Shown piece after piece: positions 6,331-15,398 of a DNA stretch of 16,500 nucleotides. Source of the DNA: Syntrophales bacterium (GTDB lineage Bacteria; Desulfobacterota; Syntrophia; Syntrophales; UBA2251); NCBI GenBank assembly GCA_023230905.1, contig JALNWL010000035.1, positions 1 through 16,500 of the forward strand, written 5' to 3'. The notes below the pieces were generated by a model, which had not been told where the DNA came from, did not search any database, and was given only the letters and a program-made list of their open reading frames with translations. Position numbers and translations under genes: made by a program. The stretch's first letter is position 1; each line of letters begins with the position of its first letter.

Positions 6331-6951
6331 ATGAGATTCATCCCCAGGGAAGAAAAATTCTACGACCTCTTCGAGGAGCTGATCGCGAAGATTGAAGAGG
6401 GCGGGCGGCTCTTCAGCGAAATGCTCGAAGATTACGAGCACGCGGAAACCCGCCTCACCAAGCTCAAGGACATCGAGCACGAGGCGGACATCATCACCCA
6501 CCGCACCTACGAAAAGATGCACAAGACCTTCCTCACGCCTATCGACCGGGAAGACATCTACGCCCTGGTCAACAAGATGGACAGCATCCTCGACATCATC
6601 GAAGCGGCGGCCATCCGGATGTTCCTCTACAAGATCAAGGCCCCGACTGCCGAATGCGTCAAACAGGCCCAGCTGATCAATGCTTCCATCGCCAAGGTCA
6701 AGCAGGTCGTCCACGCGCTCCGCGATATGAAGAATGCCCAGATGATCCTGGACGCCTGCGTGGAAATCAACACGCTGGAGAACGAAGGCGACTACCTCCT
6801 CCGCCAGGCGATGACCCATCTGTTTGAAAACGAAACGGATGCCATCGAACTCATCAAATGGAAGGAAATCTACGAACGCATCGAGGAAGCGCTGGATACC
6901 TGCGAGGATGTTTCCAACATCGCCGAAGGTATCGTCCTGAAAAATGGTTGA
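6331..6951 (+). CDS. DUF47 (PhoU-like) accessory protein of a Pit transporter
   Basis: A 206-residue all-helical protein of the DUF47/PhoU-like family, usually encoded next to Pit-type phosphate transporters and thought to regulate them. Recognisable segments are the N-terminal FIPREEKFYDLFEEL, the KLKDIEHEADIITH helix (around 45-58) and TPIDREDIYALVNKMDSILD (around 70-89), with repeated acidic E/DxxxD patterns that bind metal in PhoU relatives. The ATG at 6331 has GAGGG seven bases upstream. Its last 8 bp overlap the transporter gene, a strong sign of translational coupling and joint function. It is the first gene of the long plus-strand phosphate block. No Pho box was found in the 142 bp upstream. 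Confidence 0.88.
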   Translation: MRFIPREEKFYDLFEELIAKIEEGGRLFSEMLEDYEHAETRLTKLKDIEHEADIITHRTYEKMHKTFLTPIDREDIYALVNKMDSILDIIEAAAIRMFLYKIKAPTAECVKQAQLINASIAKVKQVVHALRDMKNAQMILDACVEINTLENEGDYLLRQAMTHLFENETDAIELIKWKEIYERIEEALDTCEDVSNIAEGIVLKNG

Positions 6952-7942
6952 TTCCCTGTATTTTGTGATCTTTCTGGTCGGCGTCGCACTGGTCTTCGAT
7001 TTTCTGAACGGCTTCCACGACTCGGCGAACGCCATCTCGACCATCGTGTCCACGCGGGTTCTTTCGCCCCGCTACGCCGTCCTGTGGGCGGCGTTCTTCG
7101 ATTTCGCCGCGGTTTTCTTCATCGGGGTCCCCGTGGCCAAGACGATCGGCACGGGCATCATCGACCCGGCGATCGTCAACAACTACATCATCCTGGCCGC
7201 CTTGGGCGGCGCGATCATCTGGAACATCATCACCTGGTGGTTCGGCCTGCCGAGCAGCTCCTCCCATGCCCTCATCGGCGGGCTGATCGGCGCCGGCATC
7301 ATGAAGGGCGGCACCGGCACCCTGGTCCTGAGTGGGATCACCAAGACCTCCCTGTTCATCGTCGTCTCCCCGGTGCTCGGCCTGATCCTGGGCTGGGTCC
7401 TCATGGTCATCGTGCTCAACATCAGCCGCAATTCCAACGTGGCCCGGTCGGAAAAAATCTTCCGGAAGCTGCAGCTCGTGTCCGCGGCCGTCTACAGCAT
7501 GGGTCACGGCACGAACGACGCGCAGAAAACGATGGGCATCATCGCCATCATCCTCTTCAGCAAGGGGCTTTTGGGCCCCACCTTTTACGTCCCGTTCTGG
7601 GTCGTCATCACCTGCTACACCGTCATCGCCCTCGGCATCATGTCCGGCGGCTGGCGCATCGTCAAGACCATGGGAACCAAGATCACCAAGCTGAAGCCCA
7701 TCGGCGGGTTCTGCGCGGAGACGGCGGCGGCGATCTCGATCATCGGCGCGTCGCTCGCCGGCATCCCGGTCAGCACCACGCACACCATCACAGGCGCCAT
7801 CGTGGGCGTCGGCGCGACGCGGCGCCTGACGGCCGTGCGCTGGGGGGTGGCGGGCAGCATCGTCTGGGCTTGGATCCTGACGATCCCCCTTTCCGCCCTG
7901 ATCTCGGCCATCCTCTACATCCTGATCAACATGATCGGATAA
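6944..7942 (+). CDS. pit: Inorganic phosphate transporter, Pit family
   Basis: A 332-residue integral membrane protein with many hydrophobic segments. The two inverted PiT signatures are visible: LNGFHDSANAISTIVSTRVLSP near residues 21-42 (D26, N29) and MGHGTNDAQKTMGI at 186-199 (N191, D192). A conserved STTHTITGAIVGVGATRR follows near the C-terminus. Pit proteins are secondary transporters that move metal-phosphate with an ion gradient at low affinity. The length is typical of the shorter bacterial and archaeal Pit proteins. The ATG at 6944 lies inside the DUF47 gene's end (8-bp overlap), with GAAGGT 13 bases upstream as a weak ribosome site. It supplies phosphate when it is plentiful, complementing the Pst system nearby. 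Confidence 0.92.
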   Translation: MVDSLYFVIFLVGVALVFDFLNGFHDSANAISTIVSTRVLSPRYAVLWAAFFDFAAVFFIGVPVAKTIGTGIIDPAIVNNYIILAALGGAIIWNIITWWFGLPSSSSHALIGGLIGAGIMKGGTGTLVLSGITKTSLFIVVSPVLGLILGWVLMVIVLNISRNSNVARSEKIFRKLQLVSAAVYSMGHGTNDAQKTMGIIAIILFSKGLLGPTFYVPFWVVITCYTVIALGIMSGGWRIVKTMGTKITKLKPIGGFCAETAAAISIIGASLAGIPVSTTHTITGAIVGVGATRRLTAVRWGVAGSIVWAWILTIPLSALISAILYILINMIG

Positions 7943-8045
7943 TCCTCGTCCCCCACCGGGAACAGGCCTTCAACAAACCGGATCAAAAAGCGTTTTTCAA
8001 ACGGTCGGGTGTGTGTTAGGGAGAGTAGGGGAGGAGCGATCGCGC

Positions 8046-8753
8046 ATGACGCGGAAGATCATCCTGATTGCCGACGATGAAAGGGACATCGTCGAACTGA
8101 TTGCCTACAACCTCGAGCGGGAAGGGTTCTCCGTCCTGAAGGCCTATGACGGAAAGAGGGCCTGGGACCGGACCCGCCAGTCGAAGCCGGATCTTGTCCT
8201 CCTCGACCTGATGATGCCAGGGACGCCGGGCATGGATGTCTGCCGGGCGATCCGCGGGCATGCCGAGACGTCGGCCATCCCCGTCATCATGCTGACCGCG
8301 AAGGCCGAGCCGGTGGACAAGATCCTGGGGCTGGAGCTGGGGGCCGACGACTACATCACCAAACCCTTCCACGTCCGCGAGCTGATCGCCCGCGTCCGGG
8401 CGGTTTTGCGTCGCACGAAACCACGTCCGGAAGACGAGACACCGGAGGCGTTCGACTTCCGCGGACTCCACATCGATTTTGGGACCTATCGCGTGACCGT
8501 GGATGGCAGGCCCGTCGAACTGAGCACGCTCGAGTTCAAGCTGCTCAAATTTCTGACCGGCCGGCCGGGCCGGGTTTTCAGCCGGGAACAGCTTCTCGAC
8601 CGGGTCTGGGGAGACGAGGCCTTCGTGGAACCCCGGACCGTGGACGTCCACATCAGTCGCCTCCGGGCCGCGATCGAGGCGGACAAGGAAACCCCTCGGT
8701 TCATCCTGACCGTGCGCGGCATCGGTTACAAATTCGCGGATGCCGACGCCTGA
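8046..8753 (+). CDS. phoB: PhoB, phosphate-regulon response regulator
   Basis: A 235-residue OmpR/PhoB-family response regulator. The receiver domain shows the acidic pair D10/D11, phospho-acceptor D54 in LLDLMMPG, switch T84 and K106 in ITKPF. The DNA-binding winged helix occupies about 135-235 and ends with the typical TVDVHISRLRAAIE and RGIGYKF. I chose the ATG at 8046, with GGGGAGGAG just upstream; an in-frame GTG at 8013 would add 11 residues with no family support. PhoB phosphorylated by PhoR binds Pho boxes and activates phosphate-starvation genes. Its cognate kinase gene lies 4.2 kb downstream after the pst genes, an order different from the usual phoB-phoR pair. A clear Pho box follows this gene; none was seen in the 103 bp before it. 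Confidence 0.93.
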   Translation: MTRKIILIADDERDIVELIAYNLEREGFSVLKAYDGKRAWDRTRQSKPDLVLLDLMMPGTPGMDVCRAIRGHAETSAIPVIMLTAKAEPVDKILGLELGADDYITKPFHVRELIARVRAVLRRTKPRPEDETPEAFDFRGLHIDFGTYRVTVDGRPVELSTLEFKLLKFLTGRPGRVFSREQLLDRVWGDEAFVEPRTVDVHISRLRAAIEADKETPRFILTVRGIGYKFADADA

Positions 8754-8788
8754 AAAGCCCTTTACCGGCGGATGTTTCCCGACGCGAC

Positions 8789-8844
8789 CGTTCACCGTTT
8801 CTTCACACCGCCTTCATCAAATTGTCACAATGATCCGTTACCCT
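8789..8844 (+). promoter_or_regulatory. Pho box (four tandem repeats) and promoter for pstSCAB-phoU-phoR-arsC
   Basis: Four 7-bp units follow an exact 11-bp period: CGTTCAC (8789-8795), TCTTCAC (8800-8806), CCTTCAT (8811-8817) and TTGTCAC (8822-8828). They match the PhoB consensus CTGTCAT, with TCA invariant. Ten bases after the last unit comes a weak -10, TACCCT (8839-8844). That is the spacing seen in E. coli phoA, where the Pho box replaces the -35. Two PhoB dimers could bind side by side. The pstS ribosome site (GGAGG near 8862) follows. Confidence 0.88.
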
Positions 8845-8874
8845 GCCTCAAAAAAAGAAACGGAGGAAACCACG

Positions 8875-9720
8875 ATGCACGGCATTCTGAAAAAACTGGC
8901 GGCGGTGTCGCTCGGACTGCTTTTCTGCACCGGGACGGCCCTGGCGGAAACCGTCGTCATCAAAGGATCGACGACGGTCCTGCCAATCGCCCAGGTTACC
9001 CTGGAGGCCTACATGAAGGCGCGTCCGGGCGTCAACATCTCCCTGTCGGGGGGCGGCTCCGGAGACGGCATCAAGGCCCTGATCGACAAATCGACCCACA
9101 TCGCGAATTCATCTCGGGAAATCAAGGCCTCGGAAATCGCCCTCGCCAAATCGAAGGGTATCGCCCCCACGGAAACCGTGGTGGCGGTCGATGCCATCGT
9201 CCCCATCGTCCATCCAAAAAACAGGGTCAGGGACCTGTCCATCGACCAGTTGAGCCAGATCTATCAGGGCAAGATCACCAACTGGAAGGACGTGGGCGGG
9301 GAAGACCTCAAGATCGTCGTCATCTCCCGGGACAGCAGCTCCGGCACCTTCGAGGCCTGGGGAGAGATGGTCCTCCATAAGGCGAAAGTCGCCCAGCGGG
9401 CCCAGATGCAGGCCTCGAGCGGCGCGATCGTCCAGGCCGTCTCGAAAAACCGCTACGCGATCGGCTATGTCGGCCTCGGCTACCTGAACCGGAGCGTCAA
9501 GGCCTTGACGGTGGGCGGCGTCCCGGCGACGGCCCCCAATGCCATCGCCAAGACGTATCCGATCTCCCGACCGCTGTACATGTATACGGACGGAAAGCCG
9601 GCCGGGGAAACCGCCCGCTTTCTCCAGTTCGTCCTGAGCCCGGCCGGGCAGAAAATCGTCGAAAAGGCGGGCTTCGTGCCCCTCACGGACGCCAGGAAAC
9701 CGCCGAAGAAGGGCAAATAA
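8875..9720 (+). CDS. pstS: PstS, periplasmic phosphate-binding protein
   Basis: A 281-residue phosphate-binding protein of the high-affinity Pst ABC transporter. A signal peptide spans about residues 1-24 (charged GILKK, hydrophobic core, ALA before E25), giving a soluble periplasmic protein. C18 is not in a proper lipobox. Phosphate-binding segments are visible: GSTTVLPIAQ (31-40), GGGSGDG (59-65), NSSREIK and SRDSSSGTFE (151-160). The ATG at 8875 is preceded by CGGAGG at good spacing; the frame is open further upstream, but those residues overlap the Pho box and the end of phoB. It is first in the Pst operon and directly behind the Pho box, so it should be strongly induced by phosphate starvation. 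Confidence 0.95.
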   Translation: MHGILKKLAAVSLGLLFCTGTALAETVVIKGSTTVLPIAQVTLEAYMKARPGVNISLSGGGSGDGIKALIDKSTHIANSSREIKASEIALAKSKGIAPTETVVAVDAIVPIVHPKNRVRDLSIDQLSQIYQGKITNWKDVGGEDLKIVVISRDSSSGTFEAWGEMVLHKAKVAQRAQMQASSGAIVQAVSKNRYAIGYVGLGYLNRSVKALTVGGVPATAPNAIAKTYPISRPLYMYTDGKPAGETARFLQFVLSPAGQKIVEKAGFVPLTDARKPPKKGK

Positions 9721-9776
9721 TCGCCGCTCGCCGGCATCAGCCCCCCTCTCAACCGAAAGTGATTGAAGCATCCGTC

Positions 9777-10664
9777 ATGACCCGACAGTTCAAGGAAATC
9801 CTCATCAAGAACCTCTTCGCCCTGCTGGCCTTCGTCGCCGTACTCGTGCTAGGCCTGATCGTGGTCTTCCTGTTCCGGGAGGGGTTGCCCCTGTTCCGGC
9901 TGGTCTCCCCGGGTCAGTTCCTCTTCGGGACGGCCTGGTACCCCACCTACGACCCCCCGGAATACGGGATCTGGCCGCTCATCGTCGGGTCCTTCACGGT
10001 CACGCTCTTCTCCTGCCTGATCGCCGTTCCCCTCGGCGTGCTCTCCGCCGTCTACATCTCCGAGATTGCCCCGGCGCACCTCAAGAACGTCCTCAAATCC
10101 GTCATCGAGCTTCTGGCCGGCCTGCCGTCGGTCGTGCTCGGCTTCTTCGGCATGGTCGTCATCGCGCCCTGGCTGCAGGAAACCTTCGATCTGCCCACGG
10201 GCTTGAACATCGTCAACGCCTCCCTGATGCTCGCCATCATGGCGATCCCCACCATCACGAGCATCTCGGAGGACGCCCTGTACGCCGTTCCCCGCGAATT
10301 CAAGGAGGCGTCCTATGCCCTTGGGGCGACGAAGTTCGAGACCATCGCCCGGGTGATCGTCCCGACGGCCCTGTCGGGCATCTCGACGGCCGTGATCCTA
10401 GGGATGGCCCGGGCGCTCGGGGAGACGATGGTGGTGCTCATGGCGGCGGGCGGGGCGGCCGCGGTTCCGGAAAGCCTCTTCGATTCGGTCCGGCCCATGA
10501 CGGCCAGCATCGCCGCCGAGATGGGCGAGGCGCCCTTCCGGAGCGGCCATTACCACGCCCTGTTCGCCACGGGGATGGTCCTGTTCGGCATCACGCTGGC
10601 CTTCAACCTGATCGCCGATGCCATCTCCAACCGGTTCAAGGAAGTGGGGTCCGGAACGCTATGA
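9777..10664 (+). CDS. pstC: PstC, phosphate ABC transporter permease
   Basis: A 295-residue inner-membrane permease with about six transmembrane helices; the first is LLAFVAVLVLGLIVVFLF near the N-terminus. The cytoplasmic coupling loop EFKEASYALGATKFETIARVIVPTALSGI carries the EAA-type motif of ABC permeases that contacts the ATPase. The FREGLPLF segment after helix 1 is typical of PstC. I chose the ATG at 9777; an in-frame GTG at 9759 would add six residues, and neither has a strong ribosome site. It starts 56 bp after pstS, the widest gap in the operon, and its stop overlaps the pstA start by 4 bp (ATGA). With PstA it forms the membrane channel for phosphate released by PstS. Confidence 0.93.
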   Translation: MTRQFKEILIKNLFALLAFVAVLVLGLIVVFLFREGLPLFRLVSPGQFLFGTAWYPTYDPPEYGIWPLIVGSFTVTLFSCLIAVPLGVLSAVYISEIAPAHLKNVLKSVIELLAGLPSVVLGFFGMVVIAPWLQETFDLPTGLNIVNASLMLAIMAIPTITSISEDALYAVPREFKEASYALGATKFETIARVIVPTALSGISTAVILGMARALGETMVVLMAAGGAAAVPESLFDSVRPMTASIAAEMGEAPFRSGHYHALFATGMVLFGITLAFNLIADAISNRFKEVGSGTL

Positions 10665-11542
10665 ATGCCGCCGCACCCTCGACCTCCCTGAAATGGCGCT
10701 ACGTCCGGCAGGGACTTTTCTTCGGCGTCGTCCGCCTGTCCGCCTTCCTGATCACCGCCACGCTCCTGCTCATCCTGGCCTATATTTTCATGAACGGCTT
10801 CCGGGCGATCAGCTGGGATTTTCTCACGCTGCCGCCGACCGACGCCATGACGCGGGGCGGCATCATGCCGGCCATCGTCGGCACCCTCTACCTGACCGTG
10901 GGCGCGATCGCCGTCGCCCTGCCCCTGGGCGTGGCCTCGGCCGTCTATCTGACGGAATACGCCCGCCAGGGGCTCGCGATCCGCGTCCTCCGCATCGGCG
11001 TGAACTGCCTCGCCGGCGTCCCCTCCGTGGTCTTCGGCCTGTTCGGCCTCGGTCTTTTCGTGGTCTTTCTCCGGTTCGGCTCCAGCATCCTCGCCGGCGC
11101 CCTCACGCTGGGCATCCTGATCCTGCCCACGATCATCGGGGCCTCCGAAGAGGCCCTGAAGGCCGTGCCCCAGACGTTCCGCGAGGCCTCACTGGCCCTC
11201 GGCGTCTCCAAATGGCGCACGATCTCCCGGATCGTCCTGCCGAACGCCCTGCCCGGCATCCTGACCGGTTCGATCCTCGGGATCGGGCGGGCCGCGGGCG
11301 AGACGGCCCCCATCATGTTCACGGCGGCGACCTTCTTCACGGCGGCGCTGCCCCGATCCGTCTTCGACGAGGTCATGGCCCTGCCCTACCACATCTACGT
11401 CCTGGCCACGGCGGGGACCCAGATCGACGAGACCCGGCCCCTCCAGTACGGAACGGTCCTCGTCCTAGTGGCCCTGGTCCTGGGGATCGACCTCGTCGCC
11501 ATCCTCATCCGCAGCGCCATGAGAAAGAAAAAGCGGTGGTAA
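10661..11542 (+). CDS. pstA: PstA, phosphate ABC transporter permease
   Basis: A 293-residue permease with six predicted membrane helices, the partner of PstC. Seen: the first helix around residues 22-45 ending in FMNGFRAISWDFLT, the GGIMPAIVGTLYLT segment typical of PstA, and the coupling loop TFREASLALGVSKWRTISRIVLPNALPGILTG. Near the C-terminus GRAAGETAPIMFTA is conserved in the family. The start codon sits in ATGA overlapping the pstC stop. The tail is very basic (MRKKKRW). Two bases separate its stop from the pstB start. Subunit stoichiometry in studied systems is PstC-PstA-PstB2. Confidence 0.94.
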   Translation: MNAAAPSTSLKWRYVRQGLFFGVVRLSAFLITATLLLILAYIFMNGFRAISWDFLTLPPTDAMTRGGIMPAIVGTLYLTVGAIAVALPLGVASAVYLTEYARQGLAIRVLRIGVNCLAGVPSVVFGLFGLGLFVVFLRFGSSILAGALTLGILILPTIIGASEEALKAVPQTFREASLALGVSKWRTISRIVLPNALPGILTGSILGIGRAAGETAPIMFTAATFFTAALPRSVFDEVMALPYHIYVLATAGTQIDETRPLQYGTVLVLVALVLGIDLVAILIRSAMRKKKRW

Positions 11543-11544
11543 AG

Positions 11545-12306
<762 letters not shown>

Positions 12307-12317
12307 GGAGGGACGCC

Positions 12318-13007
12318 ATGGAGGGAAAACGGCACACGAGCCGGGAGTACGAACGGGAGCTCCAGGAGATCAAGGAGGGGCTGCTCTATCTGGGGGCTTT
12401 GACGGAGCGTGCGATCGCCCGGGGGGTCACGGCGCTCCTGGAGAAGGATTCCGCCCTGGCCGGACAGGTCATCTGCGAGGACGACCAGATCGACACCCTC
12501 GACGTGGAGCTGGAGGAACGCTGCATCCGCCTGCTCGCCCTGAGGCAGCCTGCCGCCCGCGACCTGCGCTTCATCACCACGGCGATCAAGATCAACGGCC
12601 ACTTGGAGCGCATCGGCGACATGGCGGCCAACATCGCCGAGAAGGTGATCATCCTGAACGAGATTCCGCAGATCAAACCCTACATCGACCTGCCCCGCAT
12701 GGCCGAGATTGCCCGGGGCATGGTCCGGGACAGCCTGGACGCGATGGTGCGGGAGGACATCGACCTGGCGAACCGGGTCCGCGAGGAGGACGCCGTCATC
12801 GACCAGTTGAACGAACAGATCTTCCGCGAACTCCTAACCTTCATGATGGAAGATCCGCGGAAGATTCAACCCTCGCTTTACATCATGCAGATCTCCAAGA
12901 ACCTGGAACGCATCGCGGACCATGCCGAGGGCATCGCGGACATGGTCATCTATATGATCACCGGGGAGAGCATCCGGCATCAGCCGCCCTGTCGGGAGGA
13001 CGGATGA
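12318..13007 (+). CDS. phoU: PhoU, phosphate signalling repressor
   Basis: A 229-residue all-helical protein with two PhoU domains. The acidic metal-binding clusters are visible, e.g. EDDQIDTLDVELEERC in the first half and REEDAVIDQLNEQIFREL in the second. RLLALRQPAARDLRF and ISKNLERIADHAEGIADMVIYM are classic PhoU segments. PhoU links the Pst transporter with the PhoR kinase and keeps the Pho response off when phosphate is plentiful. An ideal ribosome site, AAGGAGGG (12305-12312), sits inside the pstB stop region before the ATG. Its stop overlaps the phoR start by 4 bp. The total length is slightly shorter than the E. coli protein. It is the second PhoU-fold protein of the block, besides DUF47. 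Confidence 0.95.
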   Translation: MEGKRHTSREYERELQEIKEGLLYLGALTERAIARGVTALLEKDSALAGQVICEDDQIDTLDVELEERCIRLLALRQPAARDLRFITTAIKINGHLERIGDMAANIAEKVIILNEIPQIKPYIDLPRMAEIARGMVRDSLDAMVREDIDLANRVREEDAVIDQLNEQIFRELLTFMMEDPRKIQPSLYIMQISKNLERIADHAEGIADMVIYMITGESIRHQPPCREDG

Positions 13008-14770
13008 AGATCCGCCTGTTCTACAAGCTTTTTGCCACGTTCCTCATCATCGGCGTCCTGGCTGTCGCCGCGGCGGGATGGCTGATCGAGCACCAGCTCC
13101 GATCGGGCCTGACCCGCTGGATCGAGGACGACCTGGCGTCCCAGGCGCGGATCATCGCACTCATGTCGCCGGAGGACATCCGGCGGAATCACCGCTGGCT
13201 GGCCGAGCGCTCCCGCGCCCGGATGACGCTCGTCGACGTCGCGGGCCGGGTAACCGCGGATTCGGACGCCCAGGCGCGCAACACGGGCAATCACCTGCAC
13301 CGCACGGAGATCGAGGAGGCCCGGCTGAAAGGACTGGGAACCGCCATCCGCCACAGCCGGACGCTCCGGACGGACATGCTCTACGTCGCGCTGCCGATCA
13401 CGCACGGGGGCGCGATCGCCGGATACATCCGGCTGGCGCGACCCCTGTCCGCGGTGAAGAACAGCGTGAATGAGTTTCGGTCCAGCATCCTGTACATCCT
13501 GCTGCTGATCCTCATCCTCTCCATGTTGATCGCCCTCGCCTTTTCATTGAAAATCGTCTCCCCGATCTGGGAAATGCTGGAGTTCACGGAAAAAGTGCGG
13601 CACGGACGCATCCCGGGGAGACTCCTGGTCGAGTCCCGGGACGAGATCGGCGAGCTGGCGGACCATCTGAACGAGATGGTGTCCACCCTTCAGGAAAAGA
13701 TCCGCATCGCCGACGCGGAGCGGGGCAAGCTCGCGTCGGCGTTCGCTGGCATGGCGGAGGGTGTCCTGGTCCTGGACAGCCGTCACCGGATCGACTCCAT
13801 CAACCGCGGCCTTGAGGAGATGCTTGGCCTTAAGTCCGGCGACCTCGCCGGCAAGACGCTTCTGGAGGCCTTCCGCAACCTGGCGCTCCAGGACGCCTGG
13901 GAGCGCTTCCGGAAGGCGGGAAGCACGGTGTTCGAGGAAATCACCCTGGTGGAGGAGCGCCCCCTCATCCTGGACGTGACGATCTCCGCCATCGAGGGCG
14001 CCGCGGGCGAGGCGCGAAAGACCATGCTGGTCTTCCACGATGTGACGCGGTTGAAGAAGCTCGAACGCATCCGCGCCGATTTCGTCGCCAACGTGACACA
14101 CGAGATCAAGACGCCGCTGACGGCCATCATCGGCTTTGTGGAAACGCTTCAGGCGGGAGCGGTCGAAAAACGCGACACCGCCCTCAGGTTTCTCGGGATC
14201 CTTCACGATCACGCCCTGCGCCTGAACCGCCTGCTGGAAGATCTCCTGACCCTTTCGGCCATCGAAATGGGCGACACGTCGCTGCACCTCGAGACCTTGG
14301 AGGTGGCGGATACCGTGGACGCCGCCCTGACGATCCTGGACGTCCGGTTCCGGGAGAAGAATCTCGGTCTCTCGAAGGACATCCCCGCCGATCTGCCGCC
14401 GATCCGAGCCGATCGGGACCGGGTGCTGCAGATCCTCCTCAACCTTCTGGACAACGCCGTCAAGTTCACCCCGCCGGGGGGCGCCTTGTCCGTCACGGCG
14501 GCGGGGAAAGACGGGGAAGTGGTCCTGCGCGTCGCCGATACCGGCGTCGGCATCCCCCGGGGGGAGATCCCCCGTCTGGGGGAACGGTTCTACCGCGTGG
14601 ACCGGACGCGCTCCCGGGAGCTGGGCGGTACCGGCCTGGGCCTGTCCATCGTCAAGCATCTCATGATGGCCCACGGGGGGCGCATGCAGATCGACAGCAC
14701 CCTCGGCCACGGCACGACGGTTTCCCTCTATTTTCGAATTCAGAAAGAGAGTCCCGATGAAAAAGATTAA
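13004..14770 (+). CDS. phoR: PhoR-type phosphate-sensing histidine kinase
   Basis: A 588-residue membrane sensor kinase. Order of parts: TM1 about 8-28; an extracytoplasmic sensor region about 29-158; TM2 about 160-182; HAMP about 183-235; PAS about 245-350; HisKA with FVANVTHEIKTPL (phospho-acceptor H366); and an ATPase domain with N-box N480-L-L-D-N484, G1 motif DTGVGIP (D512) and GGTGLGLSIVKH (from 541). All catalytic residues are present. The periplasmic domain and HAMP make it like the long PhoR/WalK-type kinases rather than the short E. coli PhoR, which lacks a large periplasmic domain. It should phosphorylate PhoB. The start overlaps the phoU stop (ATGA), with GGGAGG just upstream. It shares the pst operon with its regulators, so it is likely autoinduced. 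The arsC gene begins inside its end. Confidence 0.92.
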   Translation: MKIRLFYKLFATFLIIGVLAVAAAGWLIEHQLRSGLTRWIEDDLASQARIIALMSPEDIRRNHRWLAERSRARMTLVDVAGRVTADSDAQARNTGNHLHRTEIEEARLKGLGTAIRHSRTLRTDMLYVALPITHGGAIAGYIRLARPLSAVKNSVNEFRSSILYILLLILILSMLIALAFSLKIVSPIWEMLEFTEKVRHGRIPGRLLVESRDEIGELADHLNEMVSTLQEKIRIADAERGKLASAFAGMAEGVLVLDSRHRIDSINRGLEEMLGLKSGDLAGKTLLEAFRNLALQDAWERFRKAGSTVFEEITLVEERPLILDVTISAIEGAAGEARKTMLVFHDVTRLKKLERIRADFVANVTHEIKTPLTAIIGFVETLQAGAVEKRDTALRFLGILHDHALRLNRLLEDLLTLSAIEMGDTSLHLETLEVADTVDAALTILDVRFREKNLGLSKDIPADLPPIRADRDRVLQILLNLLDNAVKFTPPGGALSVTAAGKDGEVVLRVADTGVGIPRGEIPRLGERFYRVDRTRSRELGGTGLGLSIVKHLMMAHGGRMQIDSTLGHGTTVSLYFRIQKESPDEKD

Positions 14771-15188
14771 GGTCTTGTTCGTCTGCGTCCACAACAGCGC
14801 CCGCAGCCAGATGGCCGAGGCCTGGCTGAATACGCTGTACGGCGATCGCTTCGAGGCGCACAGCGCCGGACTAGAGCCCGGCGAGCTGAATCCCCTGGTC
14901 GTCCGGGCGATGCGGGAAGCCGGGATCGACATCTCCCATTACAGGACAAAGCCGGTCTTCGATTTCATCCGCTCCGGCGCCCTCTTTGCCTACGTCATCA
15001 CCGTGTGCGACGACGCCAGCGCGGAGCGGTGCCCCGTCTTTCCCGGGGTGACGCACCGGCTGCACTGGAGCTTTCCCGATCCGGCCGTCCTGCCGGGAAG
15101 CGAGGAAGAGAAACTGGTTGTCATCCGGGAGATCCGAGACCGGATCCGGGACGCCGTCCGGGTGTGGGCCGACGCAACCGGTTCGTGA
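14757..15188 (+). CDS. arsC: Arsenate reductase, LMW-phosphatase-fold (thioredoxin-type ArsC)
   Basis: A 143-residue protein that should reduce arsenate to arsenite. The P-loop CVHNSARS is CX5R with C10 and R16. Two further cysteines, C84 and C92, match the C82/C89 shuttle pair of the S. aureus pI258 enzyme, with one residue more between them. The HWSFPDPA stretch (the Asp supplies the general acid) also fits. A plain tyrosine phosphatase would lack the extra cysteines. The ATG at 14757 overlaps the end of phoR by 14 bp, so it is the last gene of the Pho-box operon. No arsR, arsB or acr3 is adjacent. Regulation by phosphate rather than by arsenite is inferred from this placement. Confidence 0.9.
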   Translation: MKKIKVLFVCVHNSARSQMAEAWLNTLYGDRFEAHSAGLEPGELNPLVVRAMREAGIDISHYRTKPVFDFIRSGALFAYVITVCDDASAERCPVFPGVTHRLHWSFPDPAVLPGSEEEKLVVIREIRDRIRDAVRVWADATGS

Positions 15189-15230
15189 CCCCCGGTCCCG
15201 CGCACCCGCCATCCCGCCCGGAAGTTTTCA

Positions 15231-15260
15231 TTGACAATACCCCGAACTCCCCGTTAAAGT
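15231..15260 (+). promoter_or_regulatory. Possible sigma-70 promoter of the QueG-like gene
   Basis: A perfect TTGACA (15231-15236) lies in the 210-bp gap after arsC. Candidate -10 elements are TTAAAG (15254-15259, 17-bp spacing) or TAAAGT (15255-15260, 18-bp). Transcription would start near 15267, leaving a leader of about 130 nt before the ATG at 15399. The -10 is weak. Nothing else recognisable is in this gap. Confidence 0.5.
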
Positions 15261-15398
15261 CCATGCACGGTCGGGAAGCCCCAAACCCCGACCCGGCACC
15301 CCCTGGAGGAGATCCGCCGGAACGGAGGCGATGCCTACCCTTCCCGCCCGCGGTCCCGGAACGCTGCGTAGAACCCGCAGACGCGTTGCGATAGGATT

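Noticed and set aside
7943..8045. Pho box before phoB
   Set aside because: Isolated TTCA motifs occur but none repeat with an 11-bp period.
10618..11544. N-terminal extension of pstB through pstA
   Set aside because: The translation in this frame is an Arg/Pro-rich shadow of pstA; PstB homology begins at the ATG at 11545.
13544..14932. Long minus-strand open frame opposite phoR and arsC
   Set aside because: It is a GC-driven antisense shadow with no recognisable domain; phoR and arsC on the plus strand have complete motifs.
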